Origin: JACVRW01 sp963837445
GTDB taxonomy: Bacteria; Actinomycetota; Thermoleophilia; Solirubrobacterales; Thermoleophilaceae
Assembly (NCBI GenBank): GCA_963837445.1
Contig: CAWINK010000016.1
Coordinates: 124,001 to 188,000, forward strand
Direction of reading: 5' to 3'
Length of the DNA: 64,000 nt
The notes under the pieces were generated by a model. It made no database searches and was not told where the DNA came from. It saw only the letters and a program-made list of their open reading frames with translations. Shown one piece after another: positions 42,068-51,484 of the stretch. The first letter of the stretch is position 1, and every line of letters starts with the position of its first letter. A program made the translations under genes and the position numbers.

Positions 42068-44935
42068 TTAGGAGGCCACCTCGGCGGTGTCGCGCTCGCC
42101 GAGCGCGCCCGGCAGGGCGTGGCGCGACTTGATGTCGAGCTTGCGGTAGACGCGCCCGAGGTGGGTCTCCACCGTCTTCTCCGAGACGAACAGCGCCTGC
42201 GCTACCTCGCGGTTGGTGAGTCCCTCCGCCGCCAGCTCCGCCACGCGGACCTCACTCGGCGTGAGTCCCCCGACTCCGCTCGGCGCCTCGCGCATGAGGC
42301 GGGCGCCGGAGCGGCCGAGCTCGTCGCGCGCACGGTTCGTGAGGCGCGTGGCGCCGCATTCCGAGGCGAGCGTGTGAGCGCGGCGCAGGGCGTCACGAGC
42401 CGCGCCGCGGTCGCCCTTCCTGCGCAGCTCCGCGCCCAGCTCGCAGGTCACGCGCGCGAGCTCGAGCCGCGCCCGCCCGTTCTCGAGCGTGGCGACCGCC
42501 GCCTCCAGGCCCGCCTGGCGCTCGTCGGTCGGTCCGGCGAAGGCCACCGCCCGCTGCGCGATCCCGACTGCGCGCGGCGTGCCCAGCCGCTCGGCGAGGC
42601 GCAGCTCCTCGCGGGCCAGCTCGAGCGCCCGCTCCTCCTCGCCGAGCTGCGCGAGGGCCACCGACGCCACGGAGCGCCACGGGAGGAGTGTCGGCGAGTC
42701 GCAACCCCATGAGTCGGCCCGGTCCAGCTTGAATGCGGCGTCGGCGGCACCGCGCGCGTCGCCGCCCACGAGCAGCAGCCACGCGCGCGCCAGCGCGAGG
42801 TCGTCCTGCACCACCGTGTCGGGGTCGCCGGCCGGCGGCAGGCTGGACATCACGGCCTCGAGCTCCTCGAGGGGGCGCTCGCGCTCGAGGCCCGCAAGCA
42901 CGGCGGTCGAGGCGGCGATCGGAGCGTGGCCGCGGGCGCGTGTGGCGTCGCCTGCGATAAGGAGCGCCTCGGAAGCGTCGGCCTCGGCACTCTCGACGGC
43001 TCCCGAGCGGTACCGCGCCCAGGCGCGCTCGGCGAGGAAGACGCCGACGGCCGAGCGGTCGCCGTAGTCGCGCGCCGCGCGGACGAGCCGGTCGAGGATC
43101 GCGAGGGACTCGTCGTAGCGCTCCAGCAGGGTGAGCACGAACGCGGGCATCGGCCGGCCGACGCTCGCGCGCATGACGGACTCGTAGTAGCCGTGCTCCT
43201 CCACGCTGAGCGCCTGGTGGATCAGCTCGGTGGCGCGGCCCGCGTCGGCCTGCTCGGTCACCGCGACGAAGGAGCGTGTGATCAGGGCGAAGCGCTCGAA
43301 GTCGGTCCGAGGCGCGCCGGAGGGCACCTCCACAAGCTCGAAGAGGTCACCGAGTCGCGTGCGCACGCTGGTGCTCTCGAGCCCCGCGGCTAGCAGCGTT
43401 TCAAGCAGCGGCTTCGCGGCGTCCGACTCCTCGGGCACGTCGGCCAGGGCGCCCTCGAGCACCTCCGCCGCCTCGTTCACGCGCCCGCCCACGAGGTGCA
43501 GTACGGCCGTCCAATGGAGAGCGCGGAGCTTGGTGGGCCCACCCGCCGCGGCCGCGCGCTCGAGGTGGGCCGCGGCGTCGGGGTCGCCGGCGTGCGCGGC
43601 CGCGAGGCCGAGCTCGAACAGAACCTCGGCCAGCTCGCCGTCGTCGGGACGCTCGACCACCGCCCGCTCCAGGTAGCGCACCGCGGCCGCGGGATCCCCC
43701 ATTGCCTCCGCGCGGCGGGCGGCAGCGCGGAGCGCGGAGCGCGCCCAGGCGCCCTGGCCGGCGTCGCACAGGAGCAGGTGGGCGGCGATCGCGACCGGGT
43801 CGGCATCGCGGTCGAACAGCATCCGCGCGGCCTGCTCGTGTGCCCGCGAGCGGTCGACGGCCGGCATGTCGTCCTCGATGGCCGCTCTCAGGATCGGGTG
43901 GGTATAGCGCAGGCGCGGCGTCCCGGTCACGAGCCCGGCGCGCTCCAGCTCGGCGAGGGCGTCCGCGGCCGCGTCCTCGGGCACGTCGGCCATCGTGGCC
44001 ACATCGCGGATCGACAGGTCGTGCTCCCCGAGCACCGCGAGCGCGCGCGCCACCGGCGCCCCGGCCACCGGCAGCCGTTCGAGGCGAAGCAGCACCGATG
44101 CGCGCACCGTGTCCGGGCCGAGCGAGGAGACCCCGCCGGCGCTCTCGGCGGTGGGCTCGATCCCCTCGGCGCGCACCTGGCTCACCAGCTGCTCGAGCAG
44201 GAACGGGTTTCCGCCCGTGGCGTGGTGGCAGGCGGCCGCAAACTCGGGGTCCGACGAGCCGAGGAGAGCCTCTATGCGCTGTCCCGCGCCCTCGGGAGTC
44301 AGCGGGCCTGGCCGGATCGAGACGGTGGCCGGGTCCGCGAGAATCTCGGCGAGCGGCACCGGCAGCTGGCCCACGTCGACGGTGCGCACTCCCAGGAGCA
44401 GCACCATCGGCAGATCCGCGATCCGCAGGCTCAGGAAGCGCTCGGCCGCCATCGACGCCTCGTCGGCCCACTGCGCGTCGTCGATGGTGATTAGCAGCGG
44501 GCGCTCGCGGGCCAGATTCGCGGTGAGCCAGTAGAGCCCGTGCAGGCGCTGGTACATCAGCTCGGGGTTGTCGGTGTCCTCCGCGCTGGCGGGATCCAGG
44601 ATCGGCAGCGCCAGCCGCGCCGCCCCGGTGAACAGCGCCGAGCGTTCCTCGGGCGACTTGTCGAGGGCCACCGAGTCAGCCGTCTGGCGCACGATGCCGT
44701 ACGGATAGCTCCGTTCGAGCTCGGTCGCCCGCACCGCGATCGTGTACATCTCGCGCTTCCCGGCGCCCTCGATGCCGCGGGTCAGGAGGGTCGACTTCCC
44801 GATGCCGGGCGGACCCTCGATCGCCACAACGCTCCCGCGCCCCTCGACCGCCTCAGCAAGCGCGTGGTCAAGGGCGAGCAGCTCTGACTCCCGCTCGAGG
44901 AGCTGGGGGTCTGGCGCTGTCGGCGGCGAATCCAT
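42068..44935 (-). CDS. large LuxR-family ATPase regulator (LAL/MalT-like)
   Basis: 955 residues from the ATG at 44935; the open frame upstream is not protein-like. N-terminal AAA/NACHT-type ATPase: RESELLALDHALAEAVEGRGSVVAIEGPPGIGKSTLL (P-loop near 41-49), Walker B LLITIDDAQWADEA. A long alpha-helical, TPR-like middle (about 380-880) with repeated Ala/Leu/Glu helices. C-terminal LuxR helix-turn-helix: LTPSEVRVAELAAEGLTNREVAQALFVSEKTVETHLGRVYRKLDIKSR. It is an ATP-dependent transcription activator responding to an unknown ligand. Divergent from the gcv operon, which is a candidate target, though no direct evidence supports this. Confidence 0.94.
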   Translation of the reverse strand: MDSPPTAPDPQLLERESELLALDHALAEAVEGRGSVVAIEGPPGIGKSTLLTRGIEGAGKREMYTIAVRATELERSYPYGIVRQTADSVALDKSPEERSALFTGAARLALPILDPASAEDTDNPELMYQRLHGLYWLTANLARERPLLITIDDAQWADEASMAAERFLSLRIADLPMVLLLGVRTVDVGQLPVPLAEILADPATVSIRPGPLTPEGAGQRIEALLGSSDPEFAAACHHATGGNPFLLEQLVSQVRAEGIEPTAESAGGVSSLGPDTVRASVLLRLERLPVAGAPVARALAVLGEHDLSIRDVATMADVPEDAAADALAELERAGLVTGTPRLRYTHPILRAAIEDDMPAVDRSRAHEQAARMLFDRDADPVAIAAHLLLCDAGQGAWARSALRAAARRAEAMGDPAAAVRYLERAVVERPDDGELAEVLFELGLAAAHAGDPDAAAHLERAAAAGGPTKLRALHWTAVLHLVGGRVNEAAEVLEGALADVPEESDAAKPLLETLLAAGLESTSVRTRLGDLFELVEVPSGAPRTDFERFALITRSFVAVTEQADAGRATELIHQALSVEEHGYYESVMRASVGRPMPAFVLTLLERYDESLAILDRLVRAARDYGDRSAVGVFLAERAWARYRSGAVESAEADASEALLIAGDATRARGHAPIAASTAVLAGLERERPLEELEAVMSSLPPAGDPDTVVQDDLALARAWLLLVGGDARGAADAAFKLDRADSWGCDSPTLLPWRSVASVALAQLGEEERALELAREELRLAERLGTPRAVGIAQRAVAFAGPTDERQAGLEAAVATLENGRARLELARVTCELGAELRRKGDRGAARDALRRAHTLASECGATRLTNRARDELGRSGARLMREAPSGVGGLTPSEVRVAELAAEGLTNREVAQALFVSEKTVETHLGRVYRKLDIKSRHALPGALGERDTAEVAS

Positions 44936-45006
44936 TCTCAATATCGGGGTGCGGTTCGGGGGTGCTCCCGACGCGATGGGCGCCCCATTGGCGCGAACAT
45001 GGCGGC

Positions 45007-45189
45007 ATGTCACCAGCCGAACACGTCACCGCGTACGTGGAGCTCGTCCTCGAGCCCGACGGCGTCCGCGGCGTCCTGCGCGCTCAGCATACGCCGGATC
45101 TGCCGTTCTCGGGATGGCTTGGGTTGGCCGTTGCGGTGGATCAGTGCCGCCGCGCGGCGGACAGCCCGGCCGTTACCAACAGGGGGTAA
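45007..45189 (+). CDS. small protein upstream of gcvT, 60 aa, unknown
   Basis: ATG-initiated frame of 60 residues starting MSPAEHVTAYVELVLEPDGV and continuing RGVLRAQHTPDLPFSGWLGLAVAVDQ. Strand-like repeats of VELVLEPDG and RGVLR plus the FSGWLGL stretch look like a folded small protein rather than random sequence. It ends 11 bp before the gcvT start and 71 bp from the LuxR start. I do not recognise the family with certainty. It may be translated in the same transcript as gcvT. Confidence 0.5.
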   Translation: MSPAEHVTAYVELVLEPDGVRGVLRAQHTPDLPFSGWLGLAVAVDQCRRAADSPAVTNRG

Positions 45190-45200
45190 CCTGCGGGCGG

Positions 45201-46283
45201 TTGCCGCCCGTCTCCGACACCCTCCGCCGCACGCCGCTGTTCGATCGCCACGAACGCGCCGGTGCGAGGCTCGTCCCGTTCGCGGGGTGGGAGATGCCGG
45301 TTCAATACGAGGGCATCCGCCAGGAGCACGTGGCGGTGCGGACCGGCGCGGGAATGTTCGACGTCTCGCACATGGGCGAGATCGAGACGAGCGGGGCCCA
45401 GGCCGAGGAGCTCCTCCAGCGGCTGCTCTCCAATGACGTCACGAAGATCGCCGAGCGCGGCGCCCAGTACTCGGTGCTCTGCCGCGAGGACGGCGGCGTG
45501 CTCGACGACCTCTTCACCTACCGGCTTGGGCCGGATCACTTCCTGACCGTGACCAACGCGTCGAACCACGAGAAGGATCTCGCCTGGTTTCGCGAGCACC
45601 TCGGCGACTTCGACGCCGAGGTCACGGACGCGCACGAGCGCTGGGCGATGCTCGCGGTGCAGGGACCCGACGCGCGCGCGGCCGTTGAGCGCGTGTCTGA
45701 GGGCGAGCTTCCCGCCCGGATGCGGACCACGAGCATCTCCGTCGCAGGCGTGGAGTGCCTCGCCTGCGGCACGGGCTACACGGGCGAGGACGGCGTGGAG
45801 CTGATGATCCCCGACGGCGCCGCCGCGGTCTGGGACGCGCTGCTCGAGCAGGGCGTGGTGCCCGCGGGGCTCGGCGCCCGCGACACGCTGCGGCTCGAGG
45901 TCTGCTTCCACCTCTACGGCAACGACCTGTCCGAGGACCGCAACCCGATCGAGGCAGGCCTCGCGTGGTGCTGCAAGCTCGATACCGGGTTCATCGGCGC
46001 GGACGCGCTCCGTGATGTCGAGCCGGATCAGACGCTCGTGCCGTTCGCCTTCACGGGCGCCGGCATCCCGCGCCAGGGCAACCCCGTGCACAGCGAGCAG
46101 CATGGCGAGGGGGTCGTGACCAGCGGCTCGCTGTCGCCGTGCCTCGATATGGGCATCGGGATGGCCTACGTCCCGGTGGCTGCCGCAGCGCCGGGCACGG
46201 CGTTGGAGGTTGACGTGCGCGGCAAGCCGCGCGCCGCCGAGGTGAGGGAGAAACCGCTCTACCGGAAGGAGACCAGTGGCTGA
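45201..46283 (+). CDS. gcvT: glycine cleavage system T protein (aminomethyltransferase)
   Basis: About 360 residues from a TTG at 45201; no ATG or GTG lies at the right place. The family start RRTPLFDRHERAGARLVPFAGWEMPVQYEGIRQEHVAVRTGAGMFDVSHMGEIE is complete. Also seen: YSVLCREDGGVLDDLFTYRL, VTNASNHEKDLAWF, LAVQGPDARA, CGTGYTGEDGVELMIP, LGARDTLRLEVCFHLYGNDLSEDRNPIEAGL. It transfers the methylene group from aminomethyl-lipoyl-GcvH to tetrahydrofolate, releasing ammonia. First clear gene of gcvT-gcvH-gcvPA-gcvPB. No glycine riboswitch was recognised upstream. Confidence 0.95.
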   Translation: MPPVSDTLRRTPLFDRHERAGARLVPFAGWEMPVQYEGIRQEHVAVRTGAGMFDVSHMGEIETSGAQAEELLQRLLSNDVTKIAERGAQYSVLCREDGGVLDDLFTYRLGPDHFLTVTNASNHEKDLAWFREHLGDFDAEVTDAHERWAMLAVQGPDARAAVERVSEGELPARMRTTSISVAGVECLACGTGYTGEDGVELMIPDGAAAVWDALLEQGVVPAGLGARDTLRLEVCFHLYGNDLSEDRNPIEAGLAWCCKLDTGFIGADALRDVEPDQTLVPFAFTGAGIPRQGNPVHSEQHGEGVVTSGSLSPCLDMGIGMAYVPVAAAAPGTALEVDVRGKPRAAEVREKPLYRKETSG

Positions 46284-46671
46284 GGCCAGCTACCCCGAGG
46301 ACCTGAAGTACCACCCCGAACACGACTGGGCGCGCATCGAGGGCGACACGGCCACGTTCGGGATCACCTGGTACGCACAGGACGCGCTCGGGGAGGTCGT
46401 GTTCTTCGACCCACCGGAGGTCGGCACCTCGGTCTCCAAGGACGGGGCCTACGCCGAGGTCGAGTCGGTGAAGGCGGTGTCGGACGTGGTCGCGCCGCTT
46501 TCGGGCGAGATCGTCGAGGTGAACGAGGCTCTCGCCGAGAGCCCCGAGAAGGTCAACTCGGACCCCTACGGAGAGGGCTGGATGGTGAAGGTGAGGCTCT
46601 CCGATCAGTCCGAGCTGGACCAGCTCTTGGACGTGAACCAGTACAGGGAGTCGCTCCAGACGGGTAGCTAA
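46276..46671 (+). CDS. gcvH: glycine cleavage system H protein (lipoyl carrier)
   Basis: 131 residues with a GTG start, overlapping gcvT by 8 bp. The lipoyl-bearing hairpin is AEVESVKAVSDVVAPLSGEI, with the modified Lys at about K66. Flanking signatures: YHPEHDWARIEGDTATFGITWYAQDALGEVVFFDPPEVG and NSDPYGEGWMVKV. Shuttles the aminomethyl group among P, T and L proteins. L protein (dihydrolipoyl dehydrogenase) is not in the window. Confidence 0.96.
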   Translation: MAEASYPEDLKYHPEHDWARIEGDTATFGITWYAQDALGEVVFFDPPEVGTSVSKDGAYAEVESVKAVSDVVAPLSGEIVEVNEALAESPEKVNSDPYGEGWMVKVRLSDQSELDQLLDVNQYRESLQTGS

Positions 46672-46685
46672 CGTCATAGAGCCTC

Positions 46686-48035
46686 ATGAGCCGCTACACG
46701 GGCGTCACAGACGAAGATCTTCAGGAGATGCTCGATGCCATCGGCGTCGGCTCTCTGGAGGCCCTCTTCGCGGACATCCCGGAGTCGGTTCGGCTCGGCC
46801 GTGAGCTGGATCTCCCCCAGGGCCGGTCCGAGCAGGAGGTGTACGAGCACCTGGCCGCTCTGGCGGCGCGCAACCGGCACACCGACGAGGAGGTCAGCTT
46901 CCTCGGCGCGGGCATGTACGACCACTACGTGCCGGCGCTGATCGACACGCTTCTGAGCCGGTCCGAGTTCCTCACGCCATACACGCCGTACCAGCCGGAG
47001 ATCTCGCAGGGCGGGCTCCAGGTGATGTTCGAGTTCCAGACCGCGATTTCGGAGCTCACCGGGCTGCCGGTGTCGAATGCCTCGGTCTACGAGGGCCCGA
47101 GCGCCGTGGCGGCGGCCGGCTACCTCGCCAAGCTCGAGACCAAGCGCACGCGGCTCGTGGCGAGCCGCGGGCTGCACCCGCACTCGCGCGCGGCGCTCGC
47201 GACCCATGCGGCGGGATACGGCATGGAGGTCGTGGAGGTGCCGCTCGACGACGACGGCGCGACCGACGTGGAGGCGCTCGCCGCCGCGGTGGACGACGAC
47301 ACGGCCGCGGTGTTCGTGCAGCAGCCGAACTTCCTCGGCACGGTGGAGGACCTCGGCGCCCTGTCAGAGGCGGGCAAACGCACGGGCGGGCTGCTCGTGT
47401 GCGCGGCCGACCCGATCCCGCTTGGCATCCTCAAGCCCCCGGGCGAGCTCGGAGTGGACGTGTGCGTGGGGGAGGGCCAGTCGCTCGGCAACCGACTCGA
47501 CTTCGGCGGCCCTTCGTTCGGCTTCTTCGCCGCCGACCAGCGCTTCATCCGCAAGATGCCGGGCCGGATCGCCGGCGAGACGCGCGACGTGGACGGCCGC
47601 CGCGGCTTCGTGCTCACGCTCCAGACGCGCGAGCAGCACATCCGCCGCGAGAAGGCCACGCACAACATCTGCACCGCCCAGGCGCTGAACGCGCTGGCCG
47701 GAGTGGTGTACCTGTCCTGGCTCGGCAAGCGCGGGCTCGTGGAGCTCGGTGAGCTGATGCTGCGCCGCACGCACTACGCACGCGAGGCGCTCGGGCTCGA
47801 GGCGATCAACCCGGGTCCGATCGTCCGCGAGTTCGCCGTCCGAGTGCCCGACCTCGACGCCCTGTTCGAGCGCGCGCGTGCCGCGGGCGTCAATCCCGGC
47901 TACCGGCTCGGCCGCGACTACCCGGAGTTTTCTGACGGGCTTCTCGTTGCCGTTACCGAACGGCGCACAAAGGAGCAGATCGATCGGCTGGCTGAGCTCG
48001 TGGGCGCATCCGTGCCTGCCGAGGCGACCGCATGA
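46686..48035 (+). CDS. gcvPA: glycine dehydrogenase (decarboxylating) subunit 1
   Basis: 449 residues. N-terminal half of a split P protein: YTGVTDEDLQEMLDAIGVGSLEALFADIP, ELDLPQGRSEQEVYEHLAALAARN, FLGAGMYDHYVPALIDTLLSRSEFLTPYTPYQPEISQGGLQVMFEFQT, then LTGLPVSNASVYEGPSAVAAA and GRIAGETRDVDGRRGFVLTLQTREQHIRREKATHNICTAQAL. It has the aminotransferase fold but no PLP lysine. It pairs with the product of the next gene, to which it is coupled by an ATGA overlap. Confidence 0.96.
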   Translation: MSRYTGVTDEDLQEMLDAIGVGSLEALFADIPESVRLGRELDLPQGRSEQEVYEHLAALAARNRHTDEEVSFLGAGMYDHYVPALIDTLLSRSEFLTPYTPYQPEISQGGLQVMFEFQTAISELTGLPVSNASVYEGPSAVAAAGYLAKLETKRTRLVASRGLHPHSRAALATHAAGYGMEVVEVPLDDDGATDVEALAAAVDDDTAAVFVQQPNFLGTVEDLGALSEAGKRTGGLLVCAADPIPLGILKPPGELGVDVCVGEGQSLGNRLDFGGPSFGFFAADQRFIRKMPGRIAGETRDVDGRRGFVLTLQTREQHIRREKATHNICTAQALNALAGVVYLSWLGKRGLVELGELMLRRTHYAREALGLEAINPGPIVREFAVRVPDLDALFERARAAGVNPGYRLGRDYPEFSDGLLVAVTERRTKEQIDRLAELVGASVPAEATA

Positions 48036-49558
48036 CCGACATACCCACTTCGGGGCTTCCGCCCCTCGGGGCACAGGCACTCACGGTCTTCGAGCACTCG
48101 CGTCCGGGCCGCCGCGCGTTCACCGCTCCCGTCACGGACGTGCCCGAGGTGTCGATCGAGGAGCTGCTGCCCGCCGACGCGATCCGCGAGCGCCCGGCCG
48201 AGCTCCCGGAGATCTCGGAGCCCGAGCTGGTGCGCCACTACACCACGCTCTCGTCGAAGAACTTCCATCTGGACGAGGGCTTCTACCCGCTCGGCTCGTG
48301 CACGATGAAGCACAACCCGAAGCTGCACGAGCGGGTGGCGGCGCTACCCGGCCACGCTCGCCTGCACCCGCTCCAGGACCCGGAGTACGCACAGGGCGCG
48401 CTCGAGCTGATGTGGCGCCTTCAGGGCGCGCTCGGCGAGATCGCGGGCCTGCCGCACGTGTCGCTTCAGCCGAGCGCGGGCTCACATGGCGAGCTGGCCG
48501 GCCTCCTGCTCACCCGCGCCTACCACGAGGATCGCGGCGAGCAGCGCACGAAGGTGCTCACCCCGGACACCGCCCACGGCACCAACCCGGCCACGGTCAC
48601 GATGGCCGGCTACGAGGTCGTGAAGGTGGGAACGGCACCCGACGGCGGGGTCGACGTGGACGACCTGCGCTCGAAGGCGGGCGACGACGTGGCCTGCCTG
48701 ATGCTCACCAACCCGAACACGCTCGGCCTGTTCGACCGCAACATCGAGGAGATCGCCCGCATCGTGCACGACGCGGGCGCGACGCTGTACTACGACGGCG
48801 CCAACCTGAACGCGGTGATGGGCATCACGCGACCGGGCGACATGGGCTTCGACATCGTCCACTTCAACCTGCACAAGACCTTCACGCAGCCGCACGGCGG
48901 CGGCGGCCCGGGCGCCGGCCCGATCGCCTGCTCGGACCGGATCGAGCCGTTCCTGCCGGTGCCGCAGGTGGTGGAGCGCGACGGGAGGTTCGAGCTCGAC
49001 TTCGACCAGCCGCGGTCGATCGGCAAGCTGCGCGGCTTCCAGGGGAACTTCGGCGTGTTCGTGCGCTCCTATGCGTACATCTGCTCGCTTGGGGCGGATG
49101 GCCTGCGCGAGGCCTCCGAGGTCGCGGTGCTCAACGCGAACTACCTGAAAGCGCTGATGGGGGAGCCCGGTATCGCCGAGTACCTCCCGATTGCGTTCGA
49201 CCGCACGTGCATGCACGAGTTCGTGCTTTCGGGGCAGGGCGCAAAGGACGAGCTCGGCGTGAAGACGCTCGACATCGCGAAGCGCATGCTCGACCACAAC
49301 GTCCACCCGCCGACCGTGTACTTCCCGCTGCTGGTGGACGAGGCGCTGATGATCGAGCCCACCGAGACCGAGACGAAGGAGCGCCTAGACCACTTCGCCG
49401 AGGTGGTCCGCGCGATCCTCGAGGAGGCGAAGGAGGACCCGGAGGTGGCCCGCACCGCCCCGCACACCACACCTGTGCGCCGCCTCGACGAGGCGGGCGC
49501 GGCAAAGCGCCCCGTGGTCCGCTGGCGCCCGAACGCCGAGAACCCCGGCGACGCCTAG
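48032..49558 (+). CDS. gcvPB: glycine dehydrogenase (decarboxylating) subunit 2
   Basis: 508 residues. Carries the PLP site: DIVHFNLHKTFTQPHGGGGPGAG, Lys about K282. Also FYPLGSCTMKHNPKLHERVAALPGHARLHPLQ, QPSAGSHGELAGLLLTRAYH, TPDTAHGTNPATVTMAGYEVVKV and YYDGANLNAVMG. It decarboxylates glycine and passes the aminomethyl group to GcvH. The C-terminal extension after about residue 480 is basic. Its TAG shares CTAG with the convergent beta-propeller gene. Confidence 0.96.
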   Translation: MTDIPTSGLPPLGAQALTVFEHSRPGRRAFTAPVTDVPEVSIEELLPADAIRERPAELPEISEPELVRHYTTLSSKNFHLDEGFYPLGSCTMKHNPKLHERVAALPGHARLHPLQDPEYAQGALELMWRLQGALGEIAGLPHVSLQPSAGSHGELAGLLLTRAYHEDRGEQRTKVLTPDTAHGTNPATVTMAGYEVVKVGTAPDGGVDVDDLRSKAGDDVACLMLTNPNTLGLFDRNIEEIARIVHDAGATLYYDGANLNAVMGITRPGDMGFDIVHFNLHKTFTQPHGGGGPGAGPIACSDRIEPFLPVPQVVERDGRFELDFDQPRSIGKLRGFQGNFGVFVRSYAYICSLGADGLREASEVAVLNANYLKALMGEPGIAEYLPIAFDRTCMHEFVLSGQGAKDELGVKTLDIAKRMLDHNVHPPTVYFPLLVDEALMIEPTETETKERLDHFAEVVRAILEEAKEDPEVARTAPHTTPVRRLDEAGAAKRPVVRWRPNAENPGDA

Positions 49559-51423
49559 GGCGACCGGGCGGGGAGCTCGAGCCAGGCCTTCTCCGACAGG
49601 TCCGCGAGGTTGTTTTCCTCGAGCCCCAGGTCGGAGAGCGTGAACAGGCGCCCGCCCACGATGAAGGAACGGTGGATCGGCGCGATGTAGTCACCGGCCT
49701 TGTGGGAGGCGCTGCCGGCCTCGCCGATGCCGGATGACCGCTCCACCTGGAAGCCCGCGGCGCCGCTGAAGTAGCCCTGCTCGGTCGCGTACGAGACCGG
49801 CAAGACCGCAAGATTTCGGGGCGCCCACCACAGGAACGCGTGGTGGTCGTACTCCACGCTAGAGAACGAGCCGGGCGCCACCGTCCGCTGATGCAGGCGC
49901 CGCGGCTGTGCGAGATCTGAGACGTCGAACAGCGAGAGCTGCGTGCCCAGGGTGCGGCCCTCCTCGGTGGCGTCCTGGCCCACGCCCAGCAGCAGGTCGC
50001 CAGCCACTGGGTGGAGGTACGCGGAGTAGCCGAGGATCTTCAGCTCTCCGCGCACTCGCGGGTTTCTCGGGTCGGCGAGGTCCACGGTGTAGAGGGGGTC
50101 GACCTGGCGGAAGGTCACGACGTAGCCCACGTCGTCGATGAACCGCACCGAGTAGATGCGCTCGCCCTTGCCGAGGCCGCCGACCTGGCCCAATTGGGCG
50201 AGCCTCCCGTCCCGGCGGGCGAGCGTCGTCACGAAGCTCTGACGCTCGAGCTCGTTGCCGGCGAGCCAGGTAGGAGCCTCGCTGCTTGCGACCCTCAGCA
50301 CGCCGCCGCGCTCGGACATCGCCCATTGGTTGAGCAGAAAGCCGGGCACCCTGCCACTGGCGCGGTAGGTCGTCTCGCCGGAGTCCGAGGCGTCGAACTC
50401 GTGGATGGTCGTTCCCCCGTGCAGATTTTGCTCAGGGACGTCCTCTGAGATCCAGCGCTGCGTGGCCACGTACAGCCGGCGCGGTGACGCGTACACGGTC
50501 TCCGCGCCCGTCATGACGGCGTCGGAGTCCACCTCGGGCAGGCCCTTGTCCATGTCGATCGTGAGCACGGTGAGCATGTCGAGCCCGGAGTAGACCTGCG
50601 CCCTCCGCACGGCCCGGCAGCGCGTGGCGGGGCGCGTTCGCTTGCTGCCTGTGAGCCGGTTCGCCACGGTGGTGTGAGCCAGCCAGCCCCGCAGGCGCGA
50701 GCGCAGCTCGGGCTGTCCCGTCGCGCGCGGCGTGCTGGTGACCACCACGCGCGCAATTGCGCCCGTCAGGCGCGCGCTCACGAACAGGCCCCGGACTCGT
50801 TGGGCGCGCACCACGGTCAGCTTGGCGGGGTCGCTCACGTCGATCTCCGTGAGGAGCGTCACCGGGTTGGGCTGGTAGGGCTGCGAGAGCGCGGGCCGGA
50901 TTCCCACCCCGCTGGCTGCGTCCTGCGACATCACGAGCAGGCGCTTGCCGCGCAGCAGCAGCTCGTGCGCATAGCCGTCGAGCGGGAGCGAGCCCAGCAG
51001 GCGGGGTCCGGCGGCATCGATGGCGTGAAGCTGGCCGCCCGCGACGGCGAAGATCCGCCCGCCGGCGGCCTTCACCACGTCAGGCTCGTCGACGCCCTGC
51101 TCCTGGACGTTGGTCGGCGACTGCTCCGACTCCGTCTGAGGGGCCGCGAGCGGCATTCCACCGCGCTCGCCCGGAGGAGAGTCGATCCTTCGCGGGGGAA
51201 GCGGCGCGACCCCGCCGACCGGTGGCGGGAAGAGCCCGGGCCCGCGGCGCACGTTCCGGTGCGCATACCGGACCAGAGCAGCGCACGAGCGAAACGGCTG
51301 CAGCTGGGCCTTCGTCGCGCGCGGACGCTGCTTACGGGCTGAGTCTGCCTCTGCCGCCCACAGGGCGGCGGGGCTCGTGAGCACTGCAGCGAGGGTCAGA
51401 AGGAGCGCTGCGAGCCTCAGCAT
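49555..51423 (-). CDS. secreted beta-propeller domain protein (PF09826-like)
   Basis: 622 residues with a signal peptide (LRLAALLLTLAAVLTSPAALWA, cleavage near residue 24). The family fingerprint is SPTNVQEQGVDEPDVVKAAGGRIFAVAGGQLHAID near residues 102-138, followed by repeated propeller blades such as DVSDPAKLTVVRAQRVRG, VYASPRRLYVATQRW, TVDLADPRNPRVRGELKILGYSAYLHPVAGDLLLGVGQDA and LFDVSDLAQPRRLHQ. These proteins are extracytoplasmic and of unknown biochemical role; no metal-oxidase motif is visible. Convergent with gcvPB, divergent from the small membrane protein. Confidence 0.9.
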   Translation of the reverse strand: MLRLAALLLTLAAVLTSPAALWAAEADSARKQRPRATKAQLQPFRSCAALVRYAHRNVRRGPGLFPPPVGGVAPLPPRRIDSPPGERGGMPLAAPQTESEQSPTNVQEQGVDEPDVVKAAGGRIFAVAGGQLHAIDAAGPRLLGSLPLDGYAHELLLRGKRLLVMSQDAASGVGIRPALSQPYQPNPVTLLTEIDVSDPAKLTVVRAQRVRGLFVSARLTGAIARVVVTSTPRATGQPELRSRLRGWLAHTTVANRLTGSKRTRPATRCRAVRRAQVYSGLDMLTVLTIDMDKGLPEVDSDAVMTGAETVYASPRRLYVATQRWISEDVPEQNLHGGTTIHEFDASDSGETTYRASGRVPGFLLNQWAMSERGGVLRVASSEAPTWLAGNELERQSFVTTLARRDGRLAQLGQVGGLGKGERIYSVRFIDDVGYVVTFRQVDPLYTVDLADPRNPRVRGELKILGYSAYLHPVAGDLLLGVGQDATEEGRTLGTQLSLFDVSDLAQPRRLHQRTVAPGSFSSVEYDHHAFLWWAPRNLAVLPVSYATEQGYFSGAAGFQVERSSGIGEAGSASHKAGDYIAPIHRSFIVGGRLFTLSDLGLEENNLADLSEKAWLELPARSP

Positions 51424-51484
51424 GGAACGAGCCTACCTTGGCACCGGTCGTTTGCATTCGAGCATTGGCGGGGAATGCGGAAAC

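Noticed and set aside
44936..45200. Glycine riboswitch upstream of gcvT
   Set aside because: The conserved aptamer blocks are not recognisable; a small protein-coding frame fills much of the region.
42068..45200. LuxR regulator as proven activator of gcv
   Set aside because: Divergent position alone does not show regulation; no operator was identified.
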